From: Paenibacillus campinasensis
Lineage (GTDB): Bacteria; Bacillota; Bacilli; Paenibacillales; Paenibacillaceae
DNA: 36,699 nucleotides
Assembly (NCBI RefSeq): GCF_002272015.1
Contig: NZ_NPBY01000020.1
Coordinates: 1 to 36,699 of the forward strand
Direction: 5' to 3'
The translations under genes were made by a program, and so were the position numbers. How positions within the stretch are numbered: the stretch's first letter is position 1; every line of letters begins with the position of its first letter. Positions 15,944 through 24,068 of the stretch are shown in pieces. The notes below the pieces were generated by a model. It saw nothing but the letters and a program-made list of their open reading frames with translations, had not been told where the DNA came from and searched no databases.

Positions 15944-16027
15944 CGAGTGGGTCAAGTCCGTCTAAAAGCGCTTGAAACTGCGCAAACTGATATTAGGGGC
16001 GGAAAAACCAACAAGGAGTTGAAGACG

Positions 16028-16240
16028 ATGGCCAGCGGTGATGAGTTGATTAAGTACATTACGGAGCGTTTTGTCACCTATATGGATACGCCCCGGGAGG
16101 TACGCCGGCAGGAAAAAGGGAAGGTAAAGGAACCCTGGACGAAAAAATGGTTCGGAATGATACCATTTTCGGTCTCTTTATGGAAGGATGACATCAAAAC
16201 CAGACGAAGTGGCAAAAAACATAAACAGTCTCAAGGATGA
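16028..16240 (+). CDS. yqzE: YqzE family protein
   Basis: The 70-residue protein starts at ATG 16028, behind AAGGAG at a slightly long spacing. Its sequence follows the YqzE pattern: an N-terminal DELIKYITERFVTYMDTP helix, a basic middle (RRQEKGKVKEP), then a WFGMIPFSVSLW segment and a basic tail. In Bacillus subtilis yqzE lies at the end of the comG competence operon, but its function is unknown. Here it stands alone with no competence genes beside it, and no ComK box was seen. A longer in-frame extension back to 15947 lacks a ribosome binding site and is unlikely. The 160 bases after it hold no recognisable gene, only small hairpins and then the shared terminator. Confidence 0.8.
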   Translation: MASGDELIKYITERFVTYMDTPREVRRQEKGKVKEPWTKKWFGMIPFSVSLWKDDIKTRRSGKKHKQSQG

Positions 16241-16401
16241 GATGATAACCATTACTCGTTATGTTCATGATCGGGAGGGGCGTTGAATCGCCAATACCCC
16301 CGTGTGTGGCGATATCCGGCATGTGGTTGATACCACCGTGGGGCTGATTCGCCATAGATGTAAATTGGCGGTTCTGTAAGCTTACGGGAGTCGTGGATTT
16401 T

Positions 16402-16446
16402 AAAAAAAGGGCGCTGACTGCAGTACAAAGTCAGCGCCCTTTTATG
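16402..16446. terminator. Bidirectional Rho-independent terminator
   Basis: AAGGGCGCTGACT (16407-16419) pairs perfectly with AGTCAGCGCCCTT (16429-16441). It is preceded by a run of A and followed by a run of T, so it can stop transcripts from both sides: yqzE from the left and the secreted hypothetical gene from the right. Confidence 0.92.
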
Positions 16447-16482
16447 GCGAAAATAAAGACCATTCCGAATTCCGAACGTTAC

Positions 16483-17709
16483 TCAATGCCGTGGAAGCGC
16501 GTGAAACACCCCATGTCCGGCAAGGCTTGAGGCTGGAAGAAAGCGCACGGTATCGGCTCCTTCCAGCGTGACTGCAGTATAAATCACAGCGGCTCCATTG
16601 TCTGCATCATGCCATCGCTGCCAGCCGTTCAAGGCGAAGGGAGCTTCATAGGCTGCGTTCCGAGAGCCGGCTGAGAATACTAGCGATGAGTGAGCCTGGA
16701 GAAGCTTCCGAAGCTCACTGCTGCTTCTGGCCTGCAGGCCGGGCGTGGTCACCCACAGCAAATTGCTGTATGAATCGGTCGCCTGATTGGCCAGCGAAGG
16801 TGTCTCCGGGAGCCAGACCTGCCGTGGATTGAATTTTACTTTTGCTTGGGCAGGGGGAAGGGCAGATTCGTGCGAAGCCGAAGCGGCTTGGCCTTTGCTT
16901 AGACTATCATCGGGTTCGACCGGCAACGCTTGCCCGGTAAAAGCGCTGATATGAAGCACCTTCTTGTCCGGCAGCCTGATATCCCACACCGGTAAGACAC
17001 CGCTGTACCCTCGTTCGATGACGCTTCCTTCGGGCAATCCCGCGCTGCCTTTGAGCAGCCCTTCGGCTGCGAGACGCTCATATAACGGCGCCTGACTGAA
17101 CGGAAGCGTAGAGCCGATTCCGTATTCAGTCAGACTGTAGCCGCCGTCTTCCACAGCGGTAATAATTAGATAGCCTTGCGGAAGCCCGCCTTCGGACAGC
17201 GTCACCAACCAGCCATGCGTTCCCGGACCGAGCGGGGTAAATTCAAGCTCGGCTTCAGACCAGGCTGTGAATGGAGCATGGCCGGATAAATGGTCAACGG
17301 TCTGTTCAGCGAAGGCAACAAGGCTGTCCGGCACTGCCGCAGCTAAATCGAGTCCGGTCTTGTCAGCGATCCGGAGGTCAGCGGATCGAAAGTCAGCGGA
17401 TCGGAGGTCAGCGGATCGCAAGTCAACGGATCGAAGGTCAGCGGATCGTGGCTCGACAGTCTGGCGATCAGGGGTTCCGATATTGGCAGTCGCTTGGTGA
17501 GCAGTCCAGAGTGAAAATACCGGGTTATCCGCAGGAATGACTTGCCCGGTCGATGAGGTGCCGCCTGCGGCGTGCCCTTGGGCAGCGCCTGTGCCTGTCG
17601 CTGCCGACACCTCGCCTGCAATCGGGGATGCCAGCAAGGCAGGCGCGAGGGTGACAGCGCATAGCAGCATCCGCCCGAAATAGGATTTAAGCGTTCGAGA
17701 CAGCATCAT
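16483..17709 (-). CDS. Secreted protein of unknown function with an RSADL minisatellite linker
   Basis: I do not recognise this 408-residue protein. It begins with a signal peptide (cleaved near GEVSA, about residue 36) after AGGAGG about eleven bases from ATG 17709. Residues about 84-115 are pentapeptide repeats of the RSADL type, encoded by a 15-bp minisatellite. The region after it (SLVAFAEQTVDHLSG to LTEYGIG) resembles the propeptide-like or PepSY-like folds found ahead of secreted peptidases: GWLVTLSEGGLPQGYLIITA is typical of these. A proline- and alanine-rich stretch at about 270-290 precedes a C-terminal domain with no visible catalytic motif. A secreted protease-inhibitor-like or papain-like role is possible but unsupported. 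It shares the bidirectional terminator with yqzE. Confidence 0.75.
   Translation of the reverse strand: MMLSRTLKSYFGRMLLCAVTLAPALLASPIAGEVSAATGTGAAQGHAAGGTSSTGQVIPADNPVFSLWTAHQATANIGTPDRQTVEPRSADLRSVDLRSADLRSADFRSADLRIADKTGLDLAAAVPDSLVAFAEQTVDHLSGHAPFTAWSEAELEFTPLGPGTHGWLVTLSEGGLPQGYLIITAVEDGGYSLTEYGIGSTLPFSQAPLYERLAAEGLLKGSAGLPEGSVIERGYSGVLPVWDIRLPDKKVLHISAFTGQALPVEPDDSLSKGQAASASHESALPPAQAKVKFNPRQVWLPETPSLANQATDSYSNLLWVTTPGLQARSSSELRKLLQAHSSLVFSAGSRNAAYEAPFALNGWQRWHDADNGAAVIYTAVTLEGADTVRFLPASSLAGHGVFHALPRH
17368..17457 (-). repeat. 15-bp minisatellite, six copies, coding RSADL repeats
   Basis: Units of 15 bases start at 17368, 17383, 17398, 17413, 17428 and 17443, with core GGATCGNAGGTCAGC. 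The minus strand encodes RSADL, RSVDL, RSADL, RSADF, RSADL and RIAD. It lies between the signal peptide region and the first folded domain of the secreted protein. Confidence 0.9.
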
Positions 17710-17891
17710 GGAAGTCGGTTGCCTCCTTTTGTCGTCAACAATTGGATTTTGCGTACCTTAGGATGGAGTTAGACGATGAACCCCTCTATATACGCCCAGT
17801 ATATCGGACAAGCTGTGCAAAGGCTGTTACAAGCTGTCGGGGTACCGTCTCTGGATTAGGTTCTAAATTTGCCTTGATTTGTAGAGCGTGG

Positions 17892-18848
17892 TCAGGAAGA
17901 GGCGCTCACGGGCGAACACAGATGAAACAGCCCGCTGGTTATGGCGGATAAGCTCACTTTAGGCTCGTACTGCCACTGCATCTCCGATTTGCGGTTCTCG
18001 TACTGCTCGGCAATCAGGGCTTTTTTCTCCTCATCTTCTTCCTTGAGCAGGTCTTCATAATAACCGTCAATAACAGCCAACTCCTGCTTAAGCCGCTCGC
18101 GCGCCTGAGCGGCCCATCCATAGTCGAGCCTGCTTAATTTCTCAATCAGGTAGTCTTCAAGCAGCGCAGCAGCTTCCGTCAGCGTCAGGACGGCTGGCTT
18201 GACATGCACACGCTCCGGCAATCTGGGATGCAGCTCCCGGCCCTCAAGCACGGCCGGAAAATGCTCAATAATTGCCCGGCTCGACATAGAAATGCCGAGA
18301 AAATGCAGCTCCTCCCGCTTCAAGTCACAGCTGAATTCCACCTTGAAGCAGACGCCCAGCCACTGCTCATAGGCGGTCGAGCGTCCTCTCTGTGCCGCCG
18401 GGGCTGATGGCTGCTGGAACAGATAGACGCACTTTCCTTCCTCGCGGGCCGCGTTCCATATTTGCGCCAGTCTGCTGCTCCCGTAAGTGACATCCTCGCG
18501 CTGGATTCGTCCCGGGCCAAGCACAGGAAGGAGAGGCGCTGTGCCATAGTACCGTGACAGCACCGGGTCCTGGCCTTGCCCGGCGGGCGAAGCGCTGTTC
18601 TTCTGCTGCTTGGCCAGCGCTTCGTCATACTTGGTCGGATCGAATACAAAGGTAAAGGACAGCGTCTCCGCCGGAGCGCCGGTACGTTCCACGAAGCCCC
18701 AGTAATACGGGCGATTGGTCAGCATTTTGTCGGCCTGGGGAGACAGCTTGACGGTGACATGCTCAGACGATTTCTCGATCACGCTGCACTCGGTGGCCTC
18801 CAGATACGTCATGAAGTGTTCCTGAACCTCCTGCGGCGTCATGGTCAT
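17892..18848 (-). CDS. yqhG: YqhG family protein
   Basis: The 318-residue soluble protein matches YqhG in its N-terminal stretch (VQEHFMTYLEATECSVIEKS, then SPQADKMLTNRPYYWGFVERTG) and in the overall layout. A C-terminal charged helix follows (ERLKQELAVIDGYYEDLLKEEDEEKKA). The function is unknown. It starts two bases after the stop of the SNF2 helicase gene, the same pairing and order as yqhH-yqhG in Bacillus subtilis, so they are cotranscribed and probably work together. In Bacillus the pair sits next to the glycine-cleavage gcv genes; those are not here. No clear terminator was seen after it. Confidence 0.9.
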   Translation of the reverse strand: MTMTPQEVQEHFMTYLEATECSVIEKSSEHVTVKLSPQADKMLTNRPYYWGFVERTGAPAETLSFTFVFDPTKYDEALAKQQKNSASPAGQGQDPVLSRYYGTAPLLPVLGPGRIQREDVTYGSSRLAQIWNAAREEGKCVYLFQQPSAPAAQRGRSTAYEQWLGVCFKVEFSCDLKREELHFLGISMSSRAIIEHFPAVLEGRELHPRLPERVHVKPAVLTLTEAAALLEDYLIEKLSRLDYGWAAQARERLKQELAVIDGYYEDLLKEEDEEKKALIAEQYENRKSEMQWQYEPKVSLSAITSGLFHLCSPVSASS

Positions 18849-18850
18849 CT

Positions 18851-20605
18851 TTAGGCTTCCTCCTCTCGTAATGGCTCCGATATGTTTTGCTGCTCCAGAT
18901 CTCTGCGGATGTGCTCCAGCGAGTCGCCGAGGCTGTGAAGGCGCTGCCGGATCTCGTCGTCGTTGCCGGACTCCAGCATAATTTTGTAGAGGCTTTTCTC
19001 AATCGATTCCTTCTTCTCATACCGCTCCAGAATGACATCCAGGCCGCCGATCACCATCTCGAACATGTTGATCTTCTCGTGGAGCAGGTTCAGAATATGT
19101 TCCTCAATCGTCCCGGAGGTTGAAAGGTTGAATATTTTGACATCATTCGTCTGGCCGAGACGATGCACCCGCCCGATCCGCTGCTCTACGCGCATCGGAT
19201 TCCAGGGCAGATCGAAATTGATCATATGGTGGCAAAATTGCAGGTTGATGCCTTCGCCGCCCGCTTCCGTGGCAATCATCACCTGTGCGCGTCCGCGGAA
19301 CAGGTCCATCATCCAGTCTTTTTTGCCCCGGTTCATCCCGCCGCGATAAGGCACGGATATCAGTCCGTGATCCCGGAAATAATTAAGCAGATATTCCTGA
19401 GTGGCCCGGTACTCGGTGAATACGATCACCTTTTCGTTCATCTCGCGGATCAGCTCAATCGTTTTTTCCGCTTTGGTGTTGGCTTTAATGTTCTTGATCA
19501 GGTAGACAAGCTCCCAGATCTTATCGCGGAGCGGTGAGTCCTCAGGCAGCTTCTTCGACAGGTTCACCAGCGTGACAAACACGGCATCCCTGCTGCTGCA
19601 CACCTCCCGCTGCAAGGTGACAAGCGACAGCATGCTGCTCAGATTGCCGCCAGCTGCCTGATACTGATCTTTAACAAAAGAGGTGACGCCGTCATACAGC
19701 GCCTGTTCGTCAGGGGAAAGATTGAGTCCGACGTTGCGGACAGTACGTTTCGTGAACGCTACGTCGCTCTCCCCGCGGCGGTTGCGGATCATCACTTTTG
19801 ACAGCTCGTCCTTGAGCTGATCCTGGTTCTTCGGCTTGCGCTTGTCGACGACGAAGTTGGCGGCGAACTGACCCTGCCCGCCGAGCTGGCCGGGCTTGAG
19901 CAGAGTGATGAGATTAAACAGCTCGCTGAGATCGTTTTGCACAGGTGTCGCCGTGAGCAGCAGGCAATATTTTTTGCGCAGCTTTTCGATGAATTTATAG
20001 TTGGACGTTTTTTTGTTCTTCAGTTTATGCGCCTCATCGATGATGAGCATGTCGTATTCCCGATTGAGCAAAATTTCCGAATGCGGATCGCGCTTGGCGG
20101 TGTCCATGGAAGCGACCACAATGTCGTTTTCCCAGGAGTACATTTTCTTCTGGGCCACGGCCGGAATGCCGAATTTGGAGTTCAACTCACGGACCCATTG
20201 CAGCACGAGGGAGGCGGGAACGAGGATCAGCACTTTGGATACGAGCCCGCGGACCATATATTCTTTTAAAATAAGACCGGCTTCAATCGTTTTCCCAAGT
20301 CCTACTTCATCGGCCAGAATCGCCCTTCCAGACATTTCGAACAGGACGCGTCTGGCGGTATCCGTCTGGTGCGGGAGCGGAGACAGATCGCCGATATGTT
20401 TCAAGCATTGCAGCTCTTCAAAGCTTGTAACGAGACGCGCTTTCTCTCCCTCGACGGCCAGCTTGGATAGACGCCAGTCGCCCCAGGGGCCTCCCTTGTC
20501 GAGGCGGCTCTCCAGATCCTCCAGCCACGACCGGTCACGGTGTATGGGAACCGGAAGGCGATTGTCCGGATGGCTGCCGACAGGTTCGGCAGGGCGGTTA
20601 TTCAT
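18851..20605 (-). CDS. yqhH: SNF2-family DEAD/DEAH-box helicase YqhH
   Basis: The 584-residue protein is a compact Swi2/Snf2 ATPase without accessory domains. Motif I is DEVGLGKTIEAG (about residues 99-110), motif II DEAHKLKN, motif III LLTATPVQN. The second RecA domain shows VIVFTEYRATQEYL, TEAGGEGINLQ and the arginine-finger motif EQRIGRVHRLGQ. Such enzymes move along double-stranded DNA or remodel DNA- or RNA-polymerase-bound complexes; RapA is the best known bacterial relative. The C-terminal 80 residues are helical and charged. The ATG at 20605 has GAGGAGGAG upstream. It is translationally close to yqhG. The substrate is unknown. Confidence 0.93.
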   Translation of the reverse strand: MNNRPAEPVGSHPDNRLPVPIHRDRSWLEDLESRLDKGGPWGDWRLSKLAVEGEKARLVTSFEELQCLKHIGDLSPLPHQTDTARRVLFEMSGRAILADEVGLGKTIEAGLILKEYMVRGLVSKVLILVPASLVLQWVRELNSKFGIPAVAQKKMYSWENDIVVASMDTAKRDPHSEILLNREYDMLIIDEAHKLKNKKTSNYKFIEKLRKKYCLLLTATPVQNDLSELFNLITLLKPGQLGGQGQFAANFVVDKRKPKNQDQLKDELSKVMIRNRRGESDVAFTKRTVRNVGLNLSPDEQALYDGVTSFVKDQYQAAGGNLSSMLSLVTLQREVCSSRDAVFVTLVNLSKKLPEDSPLRDKIWELVYLIKNIKANTKAEKTIELIREMNEKVIVFTEYRATQEYLLNYFRDHGLISVPYRGGMNRGKKDWMMDLFRGRAQVMIATEAGGEGINLQFCHHMINFDLPWNPMRVEQRIGRVHRLGQTNDVKIFNLSTSGTIEEHILNLLHEKINMFEMVIGGLDVILERYEKKESIEKSLYKIMLESGNDDEIRQRLHSLGDSLEHIRRDLEQQNISEPLREEEA

Positions 20606-20738
20606 AGGATTCTCCTCCTCATGATGAAAGTTTCCAAGACAGCAGTACCCCTAGTATGGACGAAAACAGAAGGGTTCATAACTGTGGCGCCTTTTTGGCA
20701 GAAGGGAGGGGCCCAAAATTCACAACTTCGGCATAGCC

Positions 20739-20787
20739 TGACCATATATAGTGTAGTATAATGATTCATACCTACAATATATGGTGT
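20739..20787 (+). promoter_or_regulatory. Two NrdR boxes flanking the -10 of nrdJ
   Basis: Box 1 at 20739-20754 and box 2 at 20772-20787 each match about 13 of 16 positions of the NrdR palindrome ACACWATATATWGTGT; the cores read ACCATATATAGTGT and ACAATATATGGTGT. They are 33 bp apart, about three helical turns, as NrdR pairs usually are. A TATAAT -10 at 20757-20762 lies between them, so NrdR bound to both would block it. A 128-base leader follows to the TTG, with a short TACGGC/GCCGTA hairpin. Confidence 0.75.
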
Positions 20788-20896
20788 GTACGGCCGCAGA
20801 TTTACGTTTAGCCGTATACATACTAGGGTAAGTTGTATTCGAATCAGGATAACCGGATTTAGATCATACTAATGTAGTCATGGGAGGTCGTAGCTC

Positions 20897-23638
20897 TTGG
20901 GTACTTTACAGAATAATCGGCTTGAAGGACTTAGCGAGAAAATCTTTTTGGATCGATATGCGTGGAAGGATGCGGATACTAGTCATGCCAAAGTCGGCGA
21001 TGTCGTGCTGGTGCTGACAAAGGATGATCCGAAATTTCCGACGAAGGAAGTCGGAGAGATTGTGAAGCGGGAGGGGCGCTCCGTCACCGTCAAGACGCGG
21101 AAGGGCGAGCTGGTGGAATCGGATGTCGAGAAACTGACACTAACGATTGAGAAGACGCCGGAAGAGATGTGGGACCGGCTGGCATCGGCGATGGCATCGG
21201 TGGAGGCCACACCGGAGCTTCAGGATGAGTGGCGTCAGAAGTTCCGTCATGTTCTGGATGACTGGAAGCTTGTGCCGGGCGGCCGGATTGCGGCCGGAGC
21301 GGGTGCGAGCGATGAGCTGACCCTGTTTAACTGCTACGTCATCCCGTCTCCGAAGGATAGCCGCGGCGGCATTATGGAGACGCTGACCGAGATGACGGAA
21401 ATTATGGCACGCGGTGGCGGGGTTGGCATTAACCTGTCGTCCTTGCGCCCTCGGCGGGCCATTGTAAAAGGGGTTAACGGTTCATCCAGCGGCGCCGTAT
21501 CCTGGGGCGGACTGTTCAGCTACACAACCGGGCTAATTGAACAGGGCGGCAGCCGCAGGGGCGCATTGATGCTGATGATGAATGACTGGCATCCGGATAT
21601 TCTGGATTTTATTACAGTCAAACAGACGATGGGGCAGGTGACAAACGCCAACCTGTCCGTGTGCGTCAGCAATGACTTCATGAAGGCGGTCAAGGAGGAT
21701 CTGGACTGGGAGCTTGTGTTCCCGGACACGACTTCTCCGGATTACGATGAGGTGTGGGACGGAGACCTGGACAAATGGAGAAAAGCCGGACGTCCCGTCA
21801 TTTCGTATCAAACGGTGAAAGCACGCGACATCTGGCATACGATCATTGAGTCGGCCTGGAAGTCCGCTGAGCCTGGCGTTGTATTCATGGAATATTACAA
21901 TCAGATGTCCAACAGCTGGTATTTCAATCCGATTATTTGTACCAATCCATGCGGCGAACAGGGGCTTCCGGCTTGGGGCGTCTGCAACCTGTCGGCCATC
22001 AACCTGTCGAAGTTCTATGACGAAGACAAGCATGATGTGGCCTGGGATGAGCTGGCCACGACGACCCGTTATGCGGTGCGTTTCCTCGATAATGTGATCG
22101 ACCGGACACCGTACCATTTTGAAGAAAACGAACAGAATCAGAAAAAAGAGCGCCGCGTCGGACTGGGCTCGATGGGATTGGCCGAGCTGATGATCAAGCT
22201 GAAGATCCGTTACGGCAGTCCGGAATCGCTGGAGTTTCTTGATAAGCTGTATGGCTTTATTGCCAGAGAGGCATATCTGTCCTCGGCCGATATTGCGGCA
22301 GAGAAAGGTTCGTTTAAGGCGTTTGATGCCGAGCTGTACTTGCAGAGCGGCTTCATGAAGAATATGACGGAGGTGTACCCGGAGGTTGCGGATGCTATCA
22401 GGGAAAAAGGTATTCGCAACGTCACCGTCATTACCCAGGCGCCGACAGGCAGCACAGGAACGATGGTCGGCACGTCAACGGGCATCGAGCCTTACTTTGC
22501 CTTCAAATATTACCGCCAAAGCCGGCTTGGCTTTGACGAGCAGTTTGTGCCGATCGCACAGGAGTGGCTGGACAGCCACCCTGGGGAGCAGCTGCCGGAC
22601 TATTTCGTAACGGCGATGGATCTTTCTGCGGAGGATCATATCCGGGCGCAGGCGGCTATCCAGCGCTGGGTGGACAGTTCCATCTCGAAGACGGCCAACT
22701 GTCCGGCTGACTTTACGATTGAAGATACGAAGCGGCTGTATGAGCTTGCCTTTGATCTCGGCTGTAAAGGGGTTACGATCTACCGCGACGGCAGCCGGGA
22801 TGTTCAGGTGCTTCAGACAGAGAAGAAGGATGACAAGGGCGCAGCAACGATAACGGCAGCTTCTCCGGAAACAGCGCTGGAGCAAGGAGCCGTAGGTCAG
22901 GGCAGCGAAGAGGCCGGCGGGGTGAAGCCTGCGGCAGCGGCCACGCCGGAACCGGGTTCAGCGGCGGAATCAGCAGACGAAGCCTCCGCGGGATCAGAGG
23001 CAGCGCAGACCGCATTCCTCGCTTCGTCGTCAGCTTCAGATCAAGCTCCGGGCAAGAGCGGTCTCGACAGAAACTACCAGAAGCGTCCGCAAGTGCTGCG
23101 CGGGGCGACTTACAAGATGAATACGCCGTTTGGCATGGCTTATATTACGATCAACGATTTGAACGGCACACCGGGTGAAATCTTCCTGAATGTGGGCAAG
23201 GCGGGCTCGGATGTGTTTGCGATGGCCGAAGCTTTGGGCCGCGTCTGCTCGCTGTTCCTCCGCTATGGTGAACATGGCAACAAGGTTGAACTGCTCATCA
23301 AGCACTTGAAGGGCATTGGCGGTACGGGCGCGATCGGTTTTGGTGCGAATCGTGTGGAATCGATCGCTGACGCCGTGGCGAAGGCGCTGGAGACCCATGT
23401 TGCAGCCGGAGTCGATGCCGGGCATGACCCTGCCCCGGTAGCAGCAACCACCGAGAGTGCTCCAGGGACGGACAGCGAAGAGAGCTTGGCTGGGGGTGCA
23501 GCAGCATCGTACAGCGGCGGTTATCCGTCCGGCAGCTCCATGTCGCTTGACCTGTGCCCATCCTGTGGCGGCGCCTCCTTGATCAACATCGAGGGCTGCA
23601 AAACCTGCAGCAATTGCGGGTACAGCAAGTGCTCATAA
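20897..23638 (+). CDS. nrdJ: Adenosylcobalamin-dependent (class II) ribonucleotide reductase
   Basis: The 913-residue enzyme makes deoxyribonucleotides using a radical from coenzyme B12. TTG 20897 follows GGGAGG at good spacing. An N-terminal region of about 80 residues precedes the catalytic barrel, which shows FNCYVIPSP (active-site cysteine), NPCGEQGLPAWGVCNLSAINLS (radical loop residues) and the phosphate loop PTGSTGTMVGTSTGIEP. A TSCPD domain follows at about 735-840 (MNTPFGMAYITINDLNGTPGEIF). Two low-complexity linkers rich in Ala, Glu, Gly and Ser lie at about 640-715 and 845-885. The C-terminus is a four-cysteine knuckle (CPSCGG and CKTCSNCGYSKC) that probably re-reduces the active site. 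The upstream NrdR boxes agree with the identification. It stands alone and ends at a terminator. Confidence 0.97.
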   Translation: MGTLQNNRLEGLSEKIFLDRYAWKDADTSHAKVGDVVLVLTKDDPKFPTKEVGEIVKREGRSVTVKTRKGELVESDVEKLTLTIEKTPEEMWDRLASAMASVEATPELQDEWRQKFRHVLDDWKLVPGGRIAAGAGASDELTLFNCYVIPSPKDSRGGIMETLTEMTEIMARGGGVGINLSSLRPRRAIVKGVNGSSSGAVSWGGLFSYTTGLIEQGGSRRGALMLMMNDWHPDILDFITVKQTMGQVTNANLSVCVSNDFMKAVKEDLDWELVFPDTTSPDYDEVWDGDLDKWRKAGRPVISYQTVKARDIWHTIIESAWKSAEPGVVFMEYYNQMSNSWYFNPIICTNPCGEQGLPAWGVCNLSAINLSKFYDEDKHDVAWDELATTTRYAVRFLDNVIDRTPYHFEENEQNQKKERRVGLGSMGLAELMIKLKIRYGSPESLEFLDKLYGFIAREAYLSSADIAAEKGSFKAFDAELYLQSGFMKNMTEVYPEVADAIREKGIRNVTVITQAPTGSTGTMVGTSTGIEPYFAFKYYRQSRLGFDEQFVPIAQEWLDSHPGEQLPDYFVTAMDLSAEDHIRAQAAIQRWVDSSISKTANCPADFTIEDTKRLYELAFDLGCKGVTIYRDGSRDVQVLQTEKKDDKGAATITAASPETALEQGAVGQGSEEAGGVKPAAAATPEPGSAAESADEASAGSEAAQTAFLASSSASDQAPGKSGLDRNYQKRPQVLRGATYKMNTPFGMAYITINDLNGTPGEIFLNVGKAGSDVFAMAEALGRVCSLFLRYGEHGNKVELLIKHLKGIGGTGAIGFGANRVESIADAVAKALETHVAAGVDAGHDPAPVAATTESAPGTDSEESLAGGAAASYSGGYPSGSSMSLDLCPSCGGASLINIEGCKTCSNCGYSKCS

Positions 23639-23790
23639 GGACAACCTCATCCGAGCCTGTTCGAGGCTGCTGCTGTGGGGTGTCAGAATGTTTACGTAGA
23701 TTTTCAGAAGTAAAGAGAAGATGCATGAAGATAGCTATAAGTAAAGCGACTACGTAAAGCGACTAAGTGAATGACATTCGGGTTTAAACG

Positions 23791-23824
23791 AAGAGGGGCT
23801 GTTTCATCGTCCCTCTTTTTTTTA
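23791..23824 (+). terminator. Rho-independent terminator after nrdJ
   Basis: AGAGGG pairs with CCCTCT across a 13-base loop, followed by eight T. The bases between nrdJ and this hairpin hold a duplicated GTAAAGCGACTA, 14 bases apart, but no gene. The stretch from here to 23960 shows nothing else I recognise. Confidence 0.8.
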
Positions 23825-23962
23825 TTATTGTCGCTTTTCAATCATGCCGCTTGTGACGATGATATCTGTTGGCGATCCCGGCTCTACCGTGCTGAAATGA
23901 TATTTGATGCAATGGCCTGTTCAGATTCTGTCCGGCTCGGCGCTTCGTTTCCTCATCCGTAA

Positions 23963-23992
23963 GGAATTGTACCCCGAGGCAGGGATTGTACC
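23963..23992 (+). promoter_or_regulatory. Direct-repeat operator upstream of the AraC regulator gene
   Basis: GGAATTGTACC (23963-23973) and GGGATTGTACC (23982-23992) are direct repeats 19 bp apart. GGAATTGTAC, preceded by CATCCGTA, recurs upstream of the permease operon at 26520, with a weaker partner again 19 bp on. Two half-sites about two turns apart are the expected footprint of the two helix-turn-helix units of AraC-family activators. The likely binder is the regulator encoded at 24069. Confidence 0.6.
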
Positions 23993-24021
23993 TTTCCCTT
24001 GCGAATAGTGAAGTGTATCAT
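23993..24021 (+). promoter_or_regulatory. Promoter of the AraC regulator gene
   Basis: TTTCCC (23993-23998), a 17-base spacer and TATCAT (24016-24021). The poor -35 begins right after the operator half-site, as in activator-dependent promoters. The layout matches that of the permease promoter at 26550. Confidence 0.45.
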
Positions 24022-24035
24022 CAAATTACTTATAT

Positions 24036-24050
24036 TTGCAAACGCTTTCT
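24036..24050 (+). promoter_or_regulatory. cre site (CcpA operator) before the AraC regulator gene
   Basis: TTGCAAACGCTTTCT fits every fixed position of the cre consensus WTGNAANCGNWNNCW. It lies between the predicted transcription start and the ribosome binding site, where bound CcpA would block transcription in good carbon sources. Confidence 0.65.
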
Positions 24051-24068
24051 TTTTTGAGGAGGGTACAT

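Noticed and set aside
16241..16401. Small hairpins such as GTGGT/ACCAC after yqzE as a structured RNA
   Set aside because: The pairings are short and do not form a coherent fold. The only strong structure is the bidirectional terminator that follows.
17267..17621. Open frames on the opposite strand and other frames across the RSADL minisatellite
   Set aside because: A 15-bp repeat keeps all frames open once one unit lacks stops. These frames have no ribosome binding sites or recognisable domains.
20606..20896. Glycine or cobalamin riboswitch near yqhH or nrdJ
   Set aside because: Bacillus yqhH lies beside the glycine-riboswitch-controlled gcv genes, but no gcv gene or tandem glycine aptamer is here. 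The nrdJ leader lacks a B12 box, and NrdR boxes explain control.
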